A DNA stretch of 64,000 nucleotides from Psychrobacter pasteurii (GCF_900162815.1 NZ_FUGD01000087.1:1-64000); one strand, 5' to 3'; counted from the stretch's first letter, positions 27,695 to 37,211 are shown. The notes: generated by a model from the sequence alone, not told the origin. A program made the numbers and translations.

Positions 27695-28489
27695 CTATCC
27701 CGTAAAGTTGGCCGCTAGACCGGCATAAATGGCAATTTCAGTGATTTGCTGAGTCGCCCCTAAGCCATCTCCTGTATAGCCTTGCAAGCGCCTTTTAAGC
27801 AGCCGATACATATGAGTGATGCCTAATACCGAAAACACCAAAGCCAACAGCCATTGCTGAACCGTAATTTGCTGCAATGCCAGTGGCAACAACAGATACA
27901 GCATGACGCCGATAAATAGAAGCCATAGACTACTGCCAAGCCACTGATTTAGGGTCATTTGCTGTGCCATGGGCTTAGCCTTAGCATGCTCTATCTCACC
28001 CCCATAAGGCAGCAGTACTATCAGTGCAGTACATAATAAACGTGATGCACTGTGGGCGATAACCAAAGCCACCACTGCGGTCATTACAGGCATCGCAGCA
28101 AGCAAACTTACCTTTAATAGCAAGGCACAGGCCAAACCTAACGTACCGTAAGTGCCAATACGCGAGTCCTTCATTATAGTCAGGGTGCGCTCACGAGTCA
28201 GGCCCCCGCCAAGCCCATCACAGGTATCAGCAAGCCCATCTTCATGAAAAGCACCCGTTAGCTTAATCCCAAAAGCCGTGGTAGCAATGGCTGCCACTAA
28301 AGGCGGAAACCCCAAGCTTGCTAGCCAAAATATAGCAGCACAAACCACACCCACCAATAATCCCACACCAGGGAAATGACGGCTACTTTGGTGCAGCCAC
28401 TGGGGCTGATAGTCGTTAAACTGTATTGGAATACGGGTCAGAAATTGGGTGGCGACCAGTAGCAGACGCCATTCTTGTTTAATAGACAT
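27695..28489 (-). CDS. cobS: Adenosylcobinamide-GDP ribazoletransferase CobS
   Basis: Integral membrane enzyme that joins alpha-ribazole (phosphate) to adenosylcobinamide-GDP, closing the nucleotide loop of cobalamin. 264 residues, multiple helices; the diagnostic FHEDGLADTCDGLGGG and KDSRIGTYG are intact. It starts five bases after the cobT stop, so the two are coupled. Confidence 0.93.
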   Translation of the reverse strand: MSIKQEWRLLLVATQFLTRIPIQFNDYQPQWLHQSSRHFPGVGLLVGVVCAAIFWLASLGFPPLVAAIATTAFGIKLTGAFHEDGLADTCDGLGGGLTRERTLTIMKDSRIGTYGTLGLACALLLKVSLLAAMPVMTAVVALVIAHSASRLLCTALIVLLPYGGEIEHAKAKPMAQQMTLNQWLGSSLWLLFIGVMLYLLLPLALQQITVQQWLLALVFSVLGITHMYRLLKRRLQGYTGDGLGATQQITEIAIYAGLAANFTG

Positions 28490-28494
28490 CTGTT

Positions 28495-29622
28495 TTAACG
28501 CTCATCAGCTGTGTCAGCTTGGTCTAATTGGTCTAAATCATCTTGTGAATCTGAGTCACTCTTATTACTAATACCGGCATCACTAAAGCTTGCCATCTCA
28601 TTGATTATGGCGCAGGCAGACTGTAATAAAGGATAAGCTAAAGCTGCTCCACTCCCCTCACCCAAACGTAAGTTAAAGCCCAATAGTGGTTCGGCATCCA
28701 GAGCAGCTAGCATCTTGCTGTGCCCAGGCTCTACTGAGTGATGGGCGAATACTGCAAACTTAGCCACACCGGGTACTAAGCGCTCAGCAACCAACAGAGC
28801 ACTACTGGCAATAAACCCATCTACTAACAAGACACGTCTATCACTGGCAGCTTGAATAAATGCACCGGCCATCATGGCAATCTCAAGCCCGCCCAATGCC
28901 GCTAATATCTCTAGCGGTGTGGTCACTTGCTCGTGACGCTGTAGCACTTGGCTAAGCACCTCAACTTTACGCTGCAATCCAGCATCATCAAGGCCAGTAC
29001 CACGGCCAATACACTCCGCAATAGGCACATCTTCAAGCTTAGCAAGCAATAAACTGGCCGCTGAGGTGTTACCAATGCCCATTTCACCGGCAATAAATAA
29101 GTTACCTTCAAGCTGCTTGGCTACATCCATACCTGCTTGCAGTGCTTGAATACACTCCTCACTACTCATTGCTGGTTCAGTTAACGCATCGCGGCTTCCT
29201 AAGCGTACCTTGTATTCAGTTATTAGCTGAGGATGCTTTTCGACACCAAAATCAGCAAAGTCGGTAGCAACACCGGCATCCACAACCTTCAGCTCAATAT
29301 TATGCTGACGCGCCAGCACATTAATGGCTGCACCCCCATTTAAGAAGTTCAGCACCATTTGTGCGGTCACTTCACTCGGGAACGCAGAGGTACCATGCTT
29401 AGTCAATCCATGATCAGCCGCAAACACCCGAATATGTGGGCTTTCAATTTTTGGCGCCGTGCTGCCTTGGATAAGCCCTATTTGTACTGCTAAAGACTCT
29501 AAACGCCCCAAAGACCTTGGTGGCTTGGTTTTATCATCTAACAAATGTTGCAGTTTGGCAGCCAGTTCTGGATTATCAATATTAGGGATCGTAGGCAGGG
29601 TTAAGCGGTCCAATGTGGGCAT
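28495..29622 (-). CDS. cobT: Nicotinate-nucleotide-dimethylbenzimidazole phosphoribosyltransferase CobT
   Basis: CobT makes alpha-ribazole phosphate from dimethylbenzimidazole and nicotinate mononucleotide. Recognisable are KPPRSLGRLE, VFAADHGLTKHG, GEMGIGNTSAAS and FAHHSVEPGH. A hydrophilic tail of about 25 residues rich in Ser/Asp/Gln (SDSQDDLDQLDQADT) extends the usual length. First of cobT-cobS-cobC. No cobalamin riboswitch was seen in the short upstream gap, and cobU/cobP is not in the window. Confidence 0.93.
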   Translation of the reverse strand: MPTLDRLTLPTIPNIDNPELAAKLQHLLDDKTKPPRSLGRLESLAVQIGLIQGSTAPKIESPHIRVFAADHGLTKHGTSAFPSEVTAQMVLNFLNGGAAINVLARQHNIELKVVDAGVATDFADFGVEKHPQLITEYKVRLGSRDALTEPAMSSEECIQALQAGMDVAKQLEGNLFIAGEMGIGNTSAASLLLAKLEDVPIAECIGRGTGLDDAGLQRKVEVLSQVLQRHEQVTTPLEILAALGGLEIAMMAGAFIQAASDRRVLLVDGFIASSALLVAERLVPGVAKFAVFAHHSVEPGHSKMLAALDAEPLLGFNLRLGEGSGAALAYPLLQSACAIINEMASFSDAGISNKSDSDSQDDLDQLDQADTADER

Positions 29623-29736
29623 CCTTCTTATAGGTTTAATTATTTGCTCAGTTATTTATCGGATATAACTTGGTATTAGTTACTTGTTATTGGTTATAAG
29701 TTGATACGGTAAGGTTTAACCGTTTTTGTGACAGTT

Positions 29737-30159
29737 TTACTCAGACAGTAGCTTAGTCAGCAAAGCCTCAATTTCTTGCTTGAATTCTTTGTCTTCGATT
29801 TTATTGGCTGCGACCTTAGCATTTTTCAGGCTTTCGATAGCCGCTTCAGTTTGACCCATCTCCAGTTGCAGCTCTGCCATAGAAAAAGCTATCGAGGATA
29901 GGTGGTCTTTTGAGTTAATCTCGGTGGCTTTACCCAAAGCTTTTTGATAAATCACCAAAGCTTGATCTAAATCAGCAGTGAAATCCGCCAAGGTTTCCCA
30001 CTGCTCTGGATGATCTTTATCCGTGCCTTCATTGTCGTCACAAATGGCTTTTAGCTCAGCATATAGCTCATCAAAACGGGCTTGATCGTCTTTGCTATCG
30101 GCCTCTAATAAGTCTTCGGCTAAATTATAAATCGCTCGGTATATTTTTGTATTAATCAT
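29737..30159 (-). CDS. Small TPR-like protein
   Basis: 140 residues, predicted all-helical and acidic. Repeats such as LDQALVIYQKALGKATEIN and QTEAAIESLKNAKVAANK have the spacing of tetratricopeptide helices, so it is likely a protein-binding adaptor. No signal peptide. Function unknown; it stands alone 115 bp upstream of cobT on the same strand. Confidence 0.65.
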   Translation of the reverse strand: MINTKIYRAIYNLAEDLLEADSKDDQARFDELYAELKAICDDNEGTDKDHPEQWETLADFTADLDQALVIYQKALGKATEINSKDHLSSIAFSMAELQLEMGQTEAAIESLKNAKVAANKIEDKEFKQEIEALLTKLLSE

Positions 30160-30338
30160 AAAGGGGCCTTAGTGGGATTAATTCATCAAAATGCCCAATA
30201 GCTACTTAACCAACAATTATTTATAGAGTTAGGAGCAGTAAAGCTGGGCATTTTTTGCTAAAAGTTAGCTATGTGACTTCGATTATACCTTATATAGAAG
30301 CCAACCATGGCTACCGTGGATAATTTATGGCCTCAAAT

Positions 30339-30620
30339 CTACGGCAAAGTCTCAATCATTTCATAGCCTGGGCCAGCTATACTGGTAGTGATCAAATAAA
30401 AACCAAGGAAGATAAAAGGCAAAGCCAACAGCGACTTTAAAAAAGGAGATTTACACTTCTCCCAGCGCGTTATGACGTAGTAAAGGTTGGCTAAAGGCAC
30501 AAATAAATACATCAAGCCCCACGCTGTCGATTCTCTAAACGCAATAATGATAAGCTGAATGCCATAAAATAATAGAATAATAAAACCTATAACGACACAA
30601 ACCAAAGCTAAAGTATCCAT
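30339..30620 (-). CDS. Small membrane protein of unknown function
   Basis: 93 residues with two or three hydrophobic helices (VCVVIGFIILLFYGIQLIII near the N-terminus and SLLALPFIFLGFYL near the C-terminus). The middle part AWGLMYLFVPLANLYYVITRWE contains aromatic-rich residues seen in small bacterial membrane proteins. No family assigned. A 14-bp tandem array lies just upstream of its start. Confidence 0.6.
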   Translation of the reverse strand: MDTLALVCVVIGFIILLFYGIQLIIIAFRESTAWGLMYLFVPLANLYYVITRWEKCKSPFLKSLLALPFIFLGFYLITTSIAGPGYEMIETLP

Positions 30621-30660
30621 CTACTTCTCCAAATAAATTATTTTTACTGTGTTTTTTAAA

Positions 30661-30767
30661 TTAAACAAATTAGATTAAACAAATTAGATTAAACAAATTA
30701 GATTAAACAAATTAGATTAAACAAATTAGATTAAACAAATTAGATTAAACAAATTAGATTAAACAAA
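30661..30767. repeat. Tandem array, about 7.6 copies of a 14-bp unit
   Basis: Seven identical copies of TTAAACAAATTAGA run from 30661 to 30758, with a ninth-base partial copy to 30767. There is no spacer. The array stands 40 bp upstream of the small membrane protein and 200 bp upstream of the glycosyltransferase. Identity between copies suggests recent slippage. Nothing else is recognised in the 30621-30968 gap. Confidence 0.97.
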
Positions 30768-30968
30768 AATAAGTTTAAGAGCGTCTACAAAAATTGTCTA
30801 CAACAATCCTCCGCAGTAACCCTCATTCTTGCTATGCGAAATTACTGTGTCTATACTTACCAATAGCTGAGCTTAGAAGCGACCGACTTAGAATAGACCA
30901 CCTTTTGATTTTATTCGGCTTAAACGGTACGCAATGGAATGGACTTATAACAACTTTAAGGTAATTAA

Positions 30969-32177
30969 ATGTCACTTTGTTTAAATATGATCGTGAAGGA
31001 TGAGAGCCACATCATAGAGGCCACCCTACACAATATTTGCCAACATTTTCCCATTACTTATTGGGCCATCTGCGATACTGGTTCAAGCGATAACACCATT
31101 GAATTAATTGAACAATTTTTTCAGAAAAAAGGGATTCAGGGACATATTTATCGAGAGCCTTGGAAAAACTTTAGTCACAATAGAAACGTGGCTTTAAAGC
31201 AATGCGTAGGTAAAAGTGATTATGTCTTAATATTTGACGCTGATGATCATGTAACTGGTGAAATCAACTTGCCCAACCTTGATCCAAAGACAGGTGCAGA
31301 CAGTTATCTGATGCAGTTCACCAGTGAATCTGGTGCCATGAAGTACCTGCGCAAACTTATTATAAAAAATGATAGCAGCTATAGCTGGCGAGGAGTACTA
31401 CACGAATTCATACAGTGCAATCGGTCTGAAACAGTAGCTCAGATTCAGGGCGACTATGCCATTGTATCTGGTAGAAAGGGCAATCGTAGCCTAGATAAAA
31501 ATAAGTATCAAAAGGATGCTCAAATCTTAAAAGATGCTTTTATAGAAGCGCAAGACAGTGACCTACTGCCCCGCTATGCCTTCTATTGTGCCCAATCTTA
31601 TCGAGACGCCGCTATGATAGATGAGGCTATAAAGTGGTATAAAAAGCGTATAGAAATCAAAGCGGGCTGGGCAGATGAAAGATATTGTAGCTATGTCGAA
31701 TTAGGCCTACTGTATGAAAGAAAAAAAGATTTTGATCAAGCCCTCCATTATTGGCAACAGGGCATCGTTCACGATCCCAAACGCGCCGAATGTTGGTACC
31801 ATATGGCACGAAGACACAGCTGGAGCAAACATACCGAGTTAGCCTATGTGTTTGGTCGACAAGCTGCACAGTTACCAATGCCTACAGGCAACCGCTTATT
31901 TTTAGCCAAAAACATTTATCACTATTGGTCTGCTTATGAGTGGTGTATTAATGCTTATAAGCTTGGTCATTATGAAGAGTCGTATCAAGCCTTCAAGCAA
32001 CTAGTCACCCATTGTCCACAAGATTTATTACAAAAAGTGGCTCATCAAATGTCCAGCTACAAACACCTTGTACTACAGGACAGCTTTGCTGAGGTAAGTA
32101 CGCTTACCTTAAATCTAAATCGACTCAATCAAACTAATCTATTACACGAGCTACTGTCTAATGAACCTGTAGCCTAG
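30969..32177 (+). CDS. SunS-like family 2 glycosyltransferase with C-terminal TPR region
   Basis: 402 residues. The N-terminal GT-A domain shows the start typical of SunS-type enzymes (NMIVKDESHIIEATL), DTGSSDNT at 36-43 and the metal-binding D90-A-D92-D motif. From about residue 190 the chain becomes TPR-like (DEAIKWYKKRIEIKAGW, FDQALHYWQQG). SunS attaches sugars to a bacteriocin cysteine; other relatives modify proteins or LPS. No acceptor peptide or LPS cluster is adjacent, so the target is open. Monocistronic. Confidence 0.8.
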   Translation: MSLCLNMIVKDESHIIEATLHNICQHFPITYWAICDTGSSDNTIELIEQFFQKKGIQGHIYREPWKNFSHNRNVALKQCVGKSDYVLIFDADDHVTGEINLPNLDPKTGADSYLMQFTSESGAMKYLRKLIIKNDSSYSWRGVLHEFIQCNRSETVAQIQGDYAIVSGRKGNRSLDKNKYQKDAQILKDAFIEAQDSDLLPRYAFYCAQSYRDAAMIDEAIKWYKKRIEIKAGWADERYCSYVELGLLYERKKDFDQALHYWQQGIVHDPKRAECWYHMARRHSWSKHTELAYVFGRQAAQLPMPTGNRLFLAKNIYHYWSAYEWCINAYKLGHYEESYQAFKQLVTHCPQDLLQKVAHQMSSYKHLVLQDSFAEVSTLTLNLNRLNQTNLLHELLSNEPVA

Positions 32178-32241
32178 CTAATCACCACACCACTACCTTA
32201 AGCTTTTACTTAAACTTCTTGTATACTTTAATAGGATGGTC

Positions 32242-33075
32242 ATGACTCAGATTTTGGCAAATGCCGTAGCGCTCACACCCGTTCCATTTACTCCAAAAAT
32301 CATATTCTTTGATATCGATGACACCTTAAGCCGCAACGGAGTTATCGCACCGCATAACAAAGCCACTTTAGAACAATTGGCCAAAACGGATATTAAGTTA
32401 GTGATTGCTACTGGCCGCTCAAAATCCATTATCCCAGACGATATTATGGCACTACTTGAAGCAGATGTTTTTGATGCCATTGTCTGTACCAATGGGCAAT
32501 ATAACTTTGATAAACAAGGGGTTATTAGTCACTACCCCTTAACCTTAGAACAAGCCAGTAAAATTGATGAGTTATGTCGACACGACCACCTCATTCACAA
32601 ATTTGATTCTGACAAGCATCTGGCTTGGGCTAATGACAATGAAAAAATTCGAGCCTTTGCTGCCCAAAATCCTAGTGCCATCATCGATCCTGACTACTTT
32701 AAACACAATCCTGTCTATCAATGCTCCGTTTTCTTTAATGACGAACAAAGAAAAATGCAGGAAGTAGATTTCGCAGCTTATGGCTTAAAGCTTGTGCATT
32801 GGCATCAAGTGGGCGGCGATATCTTACCCCTTGAGGCTTCTAAAGAAAGAGGCGTACGCGATGTCTGTGAGTATTTTGACATAGATATTAAGGATGCCAT
32901 GGCCATTGGTGATGGATTTAATGACTTAGAGATGTTTGATGCCGTAGGTTATGCCATTGCCATGGGAGATGGCCAACCTGCCTTACAAGAGCGTGCTGAC
33001 TTTGTTACGGGCAGCATTGAAGAGTATGGGTTACAGCAGGTATTACATCCTCTACTTGAGGTCGAGAGCAGCTAA
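32242..33075 (+). CDS. HAD-IIB (Cof-type) phosphatase
   Basis: Haloacid dehalogenase superfamily, Cof subfamily: motif I FFDIDDTLSRNG, motif II VIATGRS, motif IV AIGDGFNDLEMF, with a C2B cap between them. Such enzymes dephosphorylate sugar phosphates, flavin mononucleotide or other small phosphates. The start at 32242 has AGG seven bases upstream; the ATG at 32236 lies directly against it. Length 277 typical. No operon partner; a terminator follows at 33125. Confidence 0.87.
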   Translation: MTQILANAVALTPVPFTPKIIFFDIDDTLSRNGVIAPHNKATLEQLAKTDIKLVIATGRSKSIIPDDIMALLEADVFDAIVCTNGQYNFDKQGVISHYPLTLEQASKIDELCRHDHLIHKFDSDKHLAWANDNEKIRAFAAQNPSAIIDPDYFKHNPVYQCSVFFNDEQRKMQEVDFAAYGLKLVHWHQVGGDILPLEASKERGVRDVCEYFDIDIKDAMAIGDGFNDLEMFDAVGYAIAMGDGQPALQERADFVTGSIEEYGLQQVLHPLLEVESS

Positions 33076-33124
33076 CTTTTAAGCTTATTCATAAACTGCT
33101 CTTCATTTAAAAAGACTACATTAA

Positions 33125-33172
33125 AAAAGACCGCTTAGCTTCAGGTTTTCACCCTCTGCTAAGCGGTCTTTT
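33125..33172. terminator. Bidirectional terminator between the HAD gene and prfB
   Basis: Perfect 15-bp inverted repeat (AAAAGACCGCTTAGC / GCTAAGCGGTCTTTT) with an 18-nt loop. The flanking A and T runs let it work for both converging genes. Confidence 0.88.
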
Positions 33173-33188
33173 AAACTGATAGTTCAGC

Positions 33189-34284
33189 TTACAGTCCTGC
33201 TTTTAAACTTGCTTGGATAAATGGATCCAAGTCACCATCAAGCACCGCACCGGTGTTAAAGGTCTCAACCCCTGTACGCAAGTCCTTGATACGTGAGTCA
33301 TCTAATACATACGAGCGGATTTGACTGCCCCAGCCCACATCAGATTTATTGTCTTCAACAGCCTGCTGCTTCTCCATCCGCTTTTGCATCTCAAGCTCAT
33401 ACAACTTAGCACGCAACATCTTCATTGCAGTGGCCTTGTTACCATGCTGACTGCGCTCATTTTGACACTGCACCACAGTATTAGTTGGCTCATGGGTAAT
33501 ACGAACCGCTGAGTCAGTAGTGTTTACGTGCTGACCCCCAGCGCCACTTGAGCGATAGGTATCAATACGTAAATCAGCAGGATTAATGTCGATTTCAAAA
33601 TCATCATCAATTTCAGGAGACACGAATACCGCAGCAAATGAGGTATGACGCCCATTATTACTGTCAAAAGGAGATTTGCGCACCAAGCGGTGAACCCCAG
33701 TCTCGGTACGTAACCAACCAAAGGCATAATCCCCGCTTACCTTGAAAGAAGCGGATTTAACCCCGGCCACACTACCAGCCGATACTTCAATAATCTCAAC
33801 CTTAAAGCCGTGCGATTCACACCAACGGGTATACATACGCAGTAGCATTTCCGCCCAGTCTTGAGCTTCAGTACCGCCACTGCCCGATTGAATATCAACG
33901 AAGCAGTTGTTGGCATCCATTTCGCCATCGAACATACGCTTGAACTCTAAGTCTTCGACTTTGGCTTGTGCCGTATCAAGCTCACCTTGCACATCTTCAA
34001 GAAGGCTTTCATCATCCGCCTCTACTGCCAACTCAAGCATAGCTGCAGCATCTTCAAGCGTGGTCTCAAGGCCAGTGATGGTATTGATAATGCCATCAAG
34101 CTGACTTTTTTCTTTACTGATTTTGGTCGCACGTTCCGGATCATTCCAAAGCTCTGGACTCTCCATCTCAAGGTTAACTTCTTCTAGGCGCTCTGACTTA
34201 CCATCGAAGTCAAAGATACCTCCGTAGATCCTTTGAACGTTCGGTTAAATCTTTAATTTGCTCTTGGTACTGGTTGGTTTCCAT
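33189..34284 (-). CDS. prfB: Peptide chain release factor 2, with programmed +1 frameshift
   Basis: RF2 reads UGA and UAA. Translation begins at the ATG at 34284 and after 24 codons meets CTT TGA C (TGA at 34210-34212), preceded by an internal GGAGG-like sequence (34219-34225). This is the classical RF2 autoregulatory frameshift site. Shifting +1 gives [11 protein letters not shown] and joins the long frame, for 364 residues. The SPF tripeptide (stop-codon recognition) and the GGQ motif in [10 protein letters not shown] are intact. lysS, a frequent neighbour, is absent. Confidence 0.97.
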
Positions 34285-34334
34285 AAATATTCCAAAAATT
34301 TAAAACTATAGTGTCTGAGTGAGACCAAAGCGGC

Positions 34335-35066
34335 TTAGATAGACCAGTCTTCAACCGCCCAGCGGTGGGCTAAAGCATGGGCATGTAGCACGTCATCCGG
34401 GGTGACTGCTACCGGCACATCAGCCCACTCTAATAAGGGCAGATCATTTTTTGAATCAGAGTAGCCATAGGTTTTGCTATAAGTGACGCCCTGCTCTTTT
34501 TTGGCTTCTAGCCATTTATTCAAGTGGTATATTTTACCTTCTTTAAAGTTGGGTTTGTCGGTTAATTTTCCAGTATAGCGCTCATCTTTTACTTCAAGCG
34601 GGGTGGCTAATACGTTTGCCGCATCGATACCAAAGCGCTGGGCAATGGCTGACACCACAAAGTCATTGGTGGCTGAGATAATAACCACATCATGGCCCGC
34701 TTCAATGTGATGCTGAATGGCGCTGATGGCTTTGGGGCGAATGTGTGGCTCAATTTCAGTCTTAATGTAGTCTTCACGAATCTCAAACAGTCGCGGTAAA
34801 GGCAAAGTGGTCAAGAAGTCTGCCACAAACTCATTATACTCCGTAGCATCTAAAGTACCGGCTATGTACTCTTCATAAAACCTTTGATTGGCCGTTCTAT
34901 ATTGCGCCTCATCTACCAAGCCGTTTTTGACGATATACTCACCCCATAGGTAATCGCTGTCGACATCCAGCAAGGTGTGATCTAAGTCAAATAAAGCCAA
35001 TTCTTTACTGTTGTTTTCCGACTTTGCCAGATTATCTAGCGAACTGTTCGCTGCCTGATTTTGCAT
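34335..35066 (-). CDS. HAD-IB phosphatase, SerB-like
   Basis: 243 residues. Motif I is ALFDLDHTLLD with Asp27 and Asp29; ISATNDF gives motif II and YGYSDSKNDLPLL motif IV. The HAD-IB branch contains phosphoserine phosphatase and lysophosphatidic acid-type or other small-molecule phosphatases. The DHTLLDVDSDYLWGEY opening and RTANQRFYEEYIAGTL cap are typical of the group annotated as HAD-IB hydrolases rather than true SerB. Substrate unknown. Same strand as prfB, 51 bp upstream. Confidence 0.85.
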   Translation of the reverse strand: MQNQAANSSLDNLAKSENNSKELALFDLDHTLLDVDSDYLWGEYIVKNGLVDEAQYRTANQRFYEEYIAGTLDATEYNEFVADFLTTLPLPRLFEIREDYIKTEIEPHIRPKAISAIQHHIEAGHDVVIISATNDFVVSAIAQRFGIDAANVLATPLEVKDERYTGKLTDKPNFKEGKIYHLNKWLEAKKEQGVTYSKTYGYSDSKNDLPLLEWADVPVAVTPDDVLHAHALAHRWAVEDWSI

Positions 35067-35146
35067 TTAGCCCCTCACCCTTTTTATTCAAATCTTTGAT
35101 AGAAATATGTTAATCCAAACTTGCTCTGTAAAAGCTTTTTAAAATA

Positions 35147-35683
35147 TTACTCAGGCGCCTCAATCTGTTCCAGGCCGGTCTTAAACTGCTCAGCCTTCTG
35201 AGTATAATGCAGTGCTGACATTTTCAGCATAGCCACTTGCTGATCAGTTAAAGTTTTAACCACTTTAGCTGGCGCGCCCATTACCAGTGAGTTATCTGGA
35301 ATTTCTTTGCCTTCAGTGACCAAGGCTTTGGCACCAATAATACAGTTTTTGCCAATCTTAGCGTTGTTTAATACCACAGCACCAATACCAATTAGACTGT
35401 TTTCACCAATAGTACAGCCATGTAACATCGCTAAGTGGCCGATGGTAACATAATCGCCAATATTAACTTCAATCCCTGCATCAGTATGGATAACCGCATT
35501 TTCTTGAACATTGGTATAGTTACCGATATTAATGCGTTCGTTATCACCGCGAATGACAGCACCAAACCATACGTTGGCCTGATGACCTAAATAAACATCA
35601 CCGATAACACGAGCGCTGTCTGCAATCCAACCTTGAAACGGAGTGGCAAATTGTGGGGTTTTTTCTAAGTATTTAAAAATCAT
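35147..35683 (-). CDS. Gamma-carbonic anhydrase family protein (YrdA-like)
   Basis: Left-handed beta-helix protein of 178 residues built from hexapeptide repeats (for example VNIGDYVTIGHLAMLHGCTIGENSL, read in overlapping units). The histidines in NAVIHTD and GHLAMLHG are the expected zinc ligands. YrdA/PaaY relatives may hydrate CO2 or hydrolyse thioesters; activity is often weak. The start at 35683 has AAGGA seven bases upstream, better than the ATG at 35692. Confidence 0.87.
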   Translation of the reverse strand: MIFKYLEKTPQFATPFQGWIADSARVIGDVYLGHQANVWFGAVIRGDNERINIGNYTNVQENAVIHTDAGIEVNIGDYVTIGHLAMLHGCTIGENSLIGIGAVVLNNAKIGKNCIIGAKALVTEGKEIPDNSLVMGAPAKVVKTLTDQQVAMLKMSALHYTQKAEQFKTGLEQIEAPE

Positions 35684-35697
35684 GGGGAACATCCTTT

Positions 35698-35739
35698 TAT
35701 AAAGTAACTGATATAAAGTAAATGGTATAAAGTAGCTGT
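35698..35739. repeat. Three imperfect tandem 14-bp repeats
   Basis: TATAAAGTAACTGA, TATAAAGTAAATGG and TATAAAGTAGCTGT follow each other without gap just upstream of the carbonic anhydrase-like gene. They could hold promoter elements. The remaining gap to 36059 is AT-rich with nothing else recognised. Confidence 0.75.
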
Positions 35740-36059
35740 CTTATTAATTGGCTTATAAAGTTATTAGCCTTAACAATTCAAAGATTATTAGCGTTAAAAG
35801 TCATTAGGTTAGCATTAATTTACCGAAAATTTAACAAAATGACTGTATCCTAAGCTATTGGCTGTTTTTGTTCTAACTAATAGCCATTATCTAAGCATTT
35901 ATGTGTAAGTCAATTTATTGTATTTTTCTACCGTGCTATTATCACACCTTAAAATTGTATTTATCTATTACTAGTTGATTAGTCGGTAGCCTGCTAATTA
36001 GCCAAACCACTAATAGAACACTATCAATCTCAACAAATAGCCCTTTTACTGGATAGTCT

Positions 36060-37145
36060 ATGCGTCACTTTTTATTCGATTTTATATTTACCATTGCCTG
36101 TTTGGTCGTCGCTGCTTGGTGGGGTTACTCCCACGGGGGTGTCGGTGGGTTAATGACCGCCCTTGCGGTTACCGCCATCTTAGCCATCATGGAAATCTCT
36201 TTATCTTTTGATAATGCGGTGGTTAACGCCTCTATCCTTAAAGGCTGGAATGACTTTTGGAAAAAAATATTCTTAACTGTGGGTATTCTTGTCGCTGTGT
36301 TTGGTATGCGCTTGGTATTCCCAATCGTCATCGTCGCAGTCACAGCCAAGTTAGGCTTTATGGAAGTCATTCAATTGGCCATTAACGAGCCGGCTCAATA
36401 TGCTGCCCATTTAAATGCTCACCATGCTGAAATCTCAGCTTTTGGCGGTATGTTCTTATTGTTAGTGTTCCTAACCTTTATCTTTGGGGATAAAGAGGTG
36501 CACTGGTTTGATTGGTTTGAGCGCAAGCTAACCCGCTTTAGTAAAGTTGATGCCATGAGTACTTTTGTGGCCATAGTGGTACTTATGGTTTCATTAAGCT
36601 GGGTAGACGAAGCCAAAGAACCTGCCATCTTAATCGCAGGTATTTGGGGTATCTTGATCTACCTTGGGGTCAACGTACTATCTAGCCTACTTGAAGGCGG
36701 CACGGACTCTGATGAAGATGAAGTCATTACCGATGCAAAAGGCAATGTCATTACCAATACTGCCGGTGTGTCTTCTACTATTTTAAAAGGGGGTATTGCC
36801 GGATTTATCTATCTTGAAGTGTTAGATGCCTCATTTAGTTTTGATGGTGTTATCGGTGCTTTTGCCATTACCAACGACGTGATTATTATCATGTTAGGTC
36901 TGGCCATCGGTGCTATGTTCGTGCGTTCAATGACTATTTACTTAGTGGACAAAGGCACTTTAAGTGAGTTTGTATACTTAGAACACGGCGCACACTATGC
37001 TATCGGTGCACTGGCAATTATTATGCTGTTGTCAATGAAGTTCCATGTACCTGAACTGGTTACCGGTCTAATTGGTGTGGCCTTTATTGGATTGTCTTTA
37101 TACAACTCTATTCAATATAAAAAGCGCATGGAAAAGACGCAGTAG
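36060..37145 (+). CDS. DUF475/TerC-like integral membrane protein
   Basis: 361 residues and about nine hydrophobic helices. The paired acidic helix motifs IMEISLSFDNAVVNA (N-terminal half) and YLEVLDASFSFDGVIGAF (C-terminal half) are the hallmark of the DUF475 branch of the TerC/LysE-like superfamily. TerC relatives have been tied to metal (Mn2+) handling and tellurite resistance; whether this branch transports metal is inference. A cytosolic acidic loop (GGTDSDEDEVITDAKG) splits the two halves. Monocistronic or with the PAP2 gene 66 bp downstream. Confidence 0.82.
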   Translation: MRHFLFDFIFTIACLVVAAWWGYSHGGVGGLMTALAVTAILAIMEISLSFDNAVVNASILKGWNDFWKKIFLTVGILVAVFGMRLVFPIVIVAVTAKLGFMEVIQLAINEPAQYAAHLNAHHAEISAFGGMFLLLVFLTFIFGDKEVHWFDWFERKLTRFSKVDAMSTFVAIVVLMVSLSWVDEAKEPAILIAGIWGILIYLGVNVLSSLLEGGTDSDEDEVITDAKGNVITNTAGVSSTILKGGIAGFIYLEVLDASFSFDGVIGAFAITNDVIIIMLGLAIGAMFVRSMTIYLVDKGTLSEFVYLEHGAHYAIGALAIIMLLSMKFHVPELVTGLIGVAFIGLSLYNSIQYKKRMEKTQ

Positions 37146-37211
37146 TCAAGACGCAACAACTTATACTCGACAACTGAGACTCAACTTAGCCCCCCATTAG
37201 GACGCTGATAG

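Noticed and set aside
30661-30767. Possible CRISPR array
   Set aside because: The 14-bp units follow each other without spacers and no cas gene is near; it is a simple tandem repeat.
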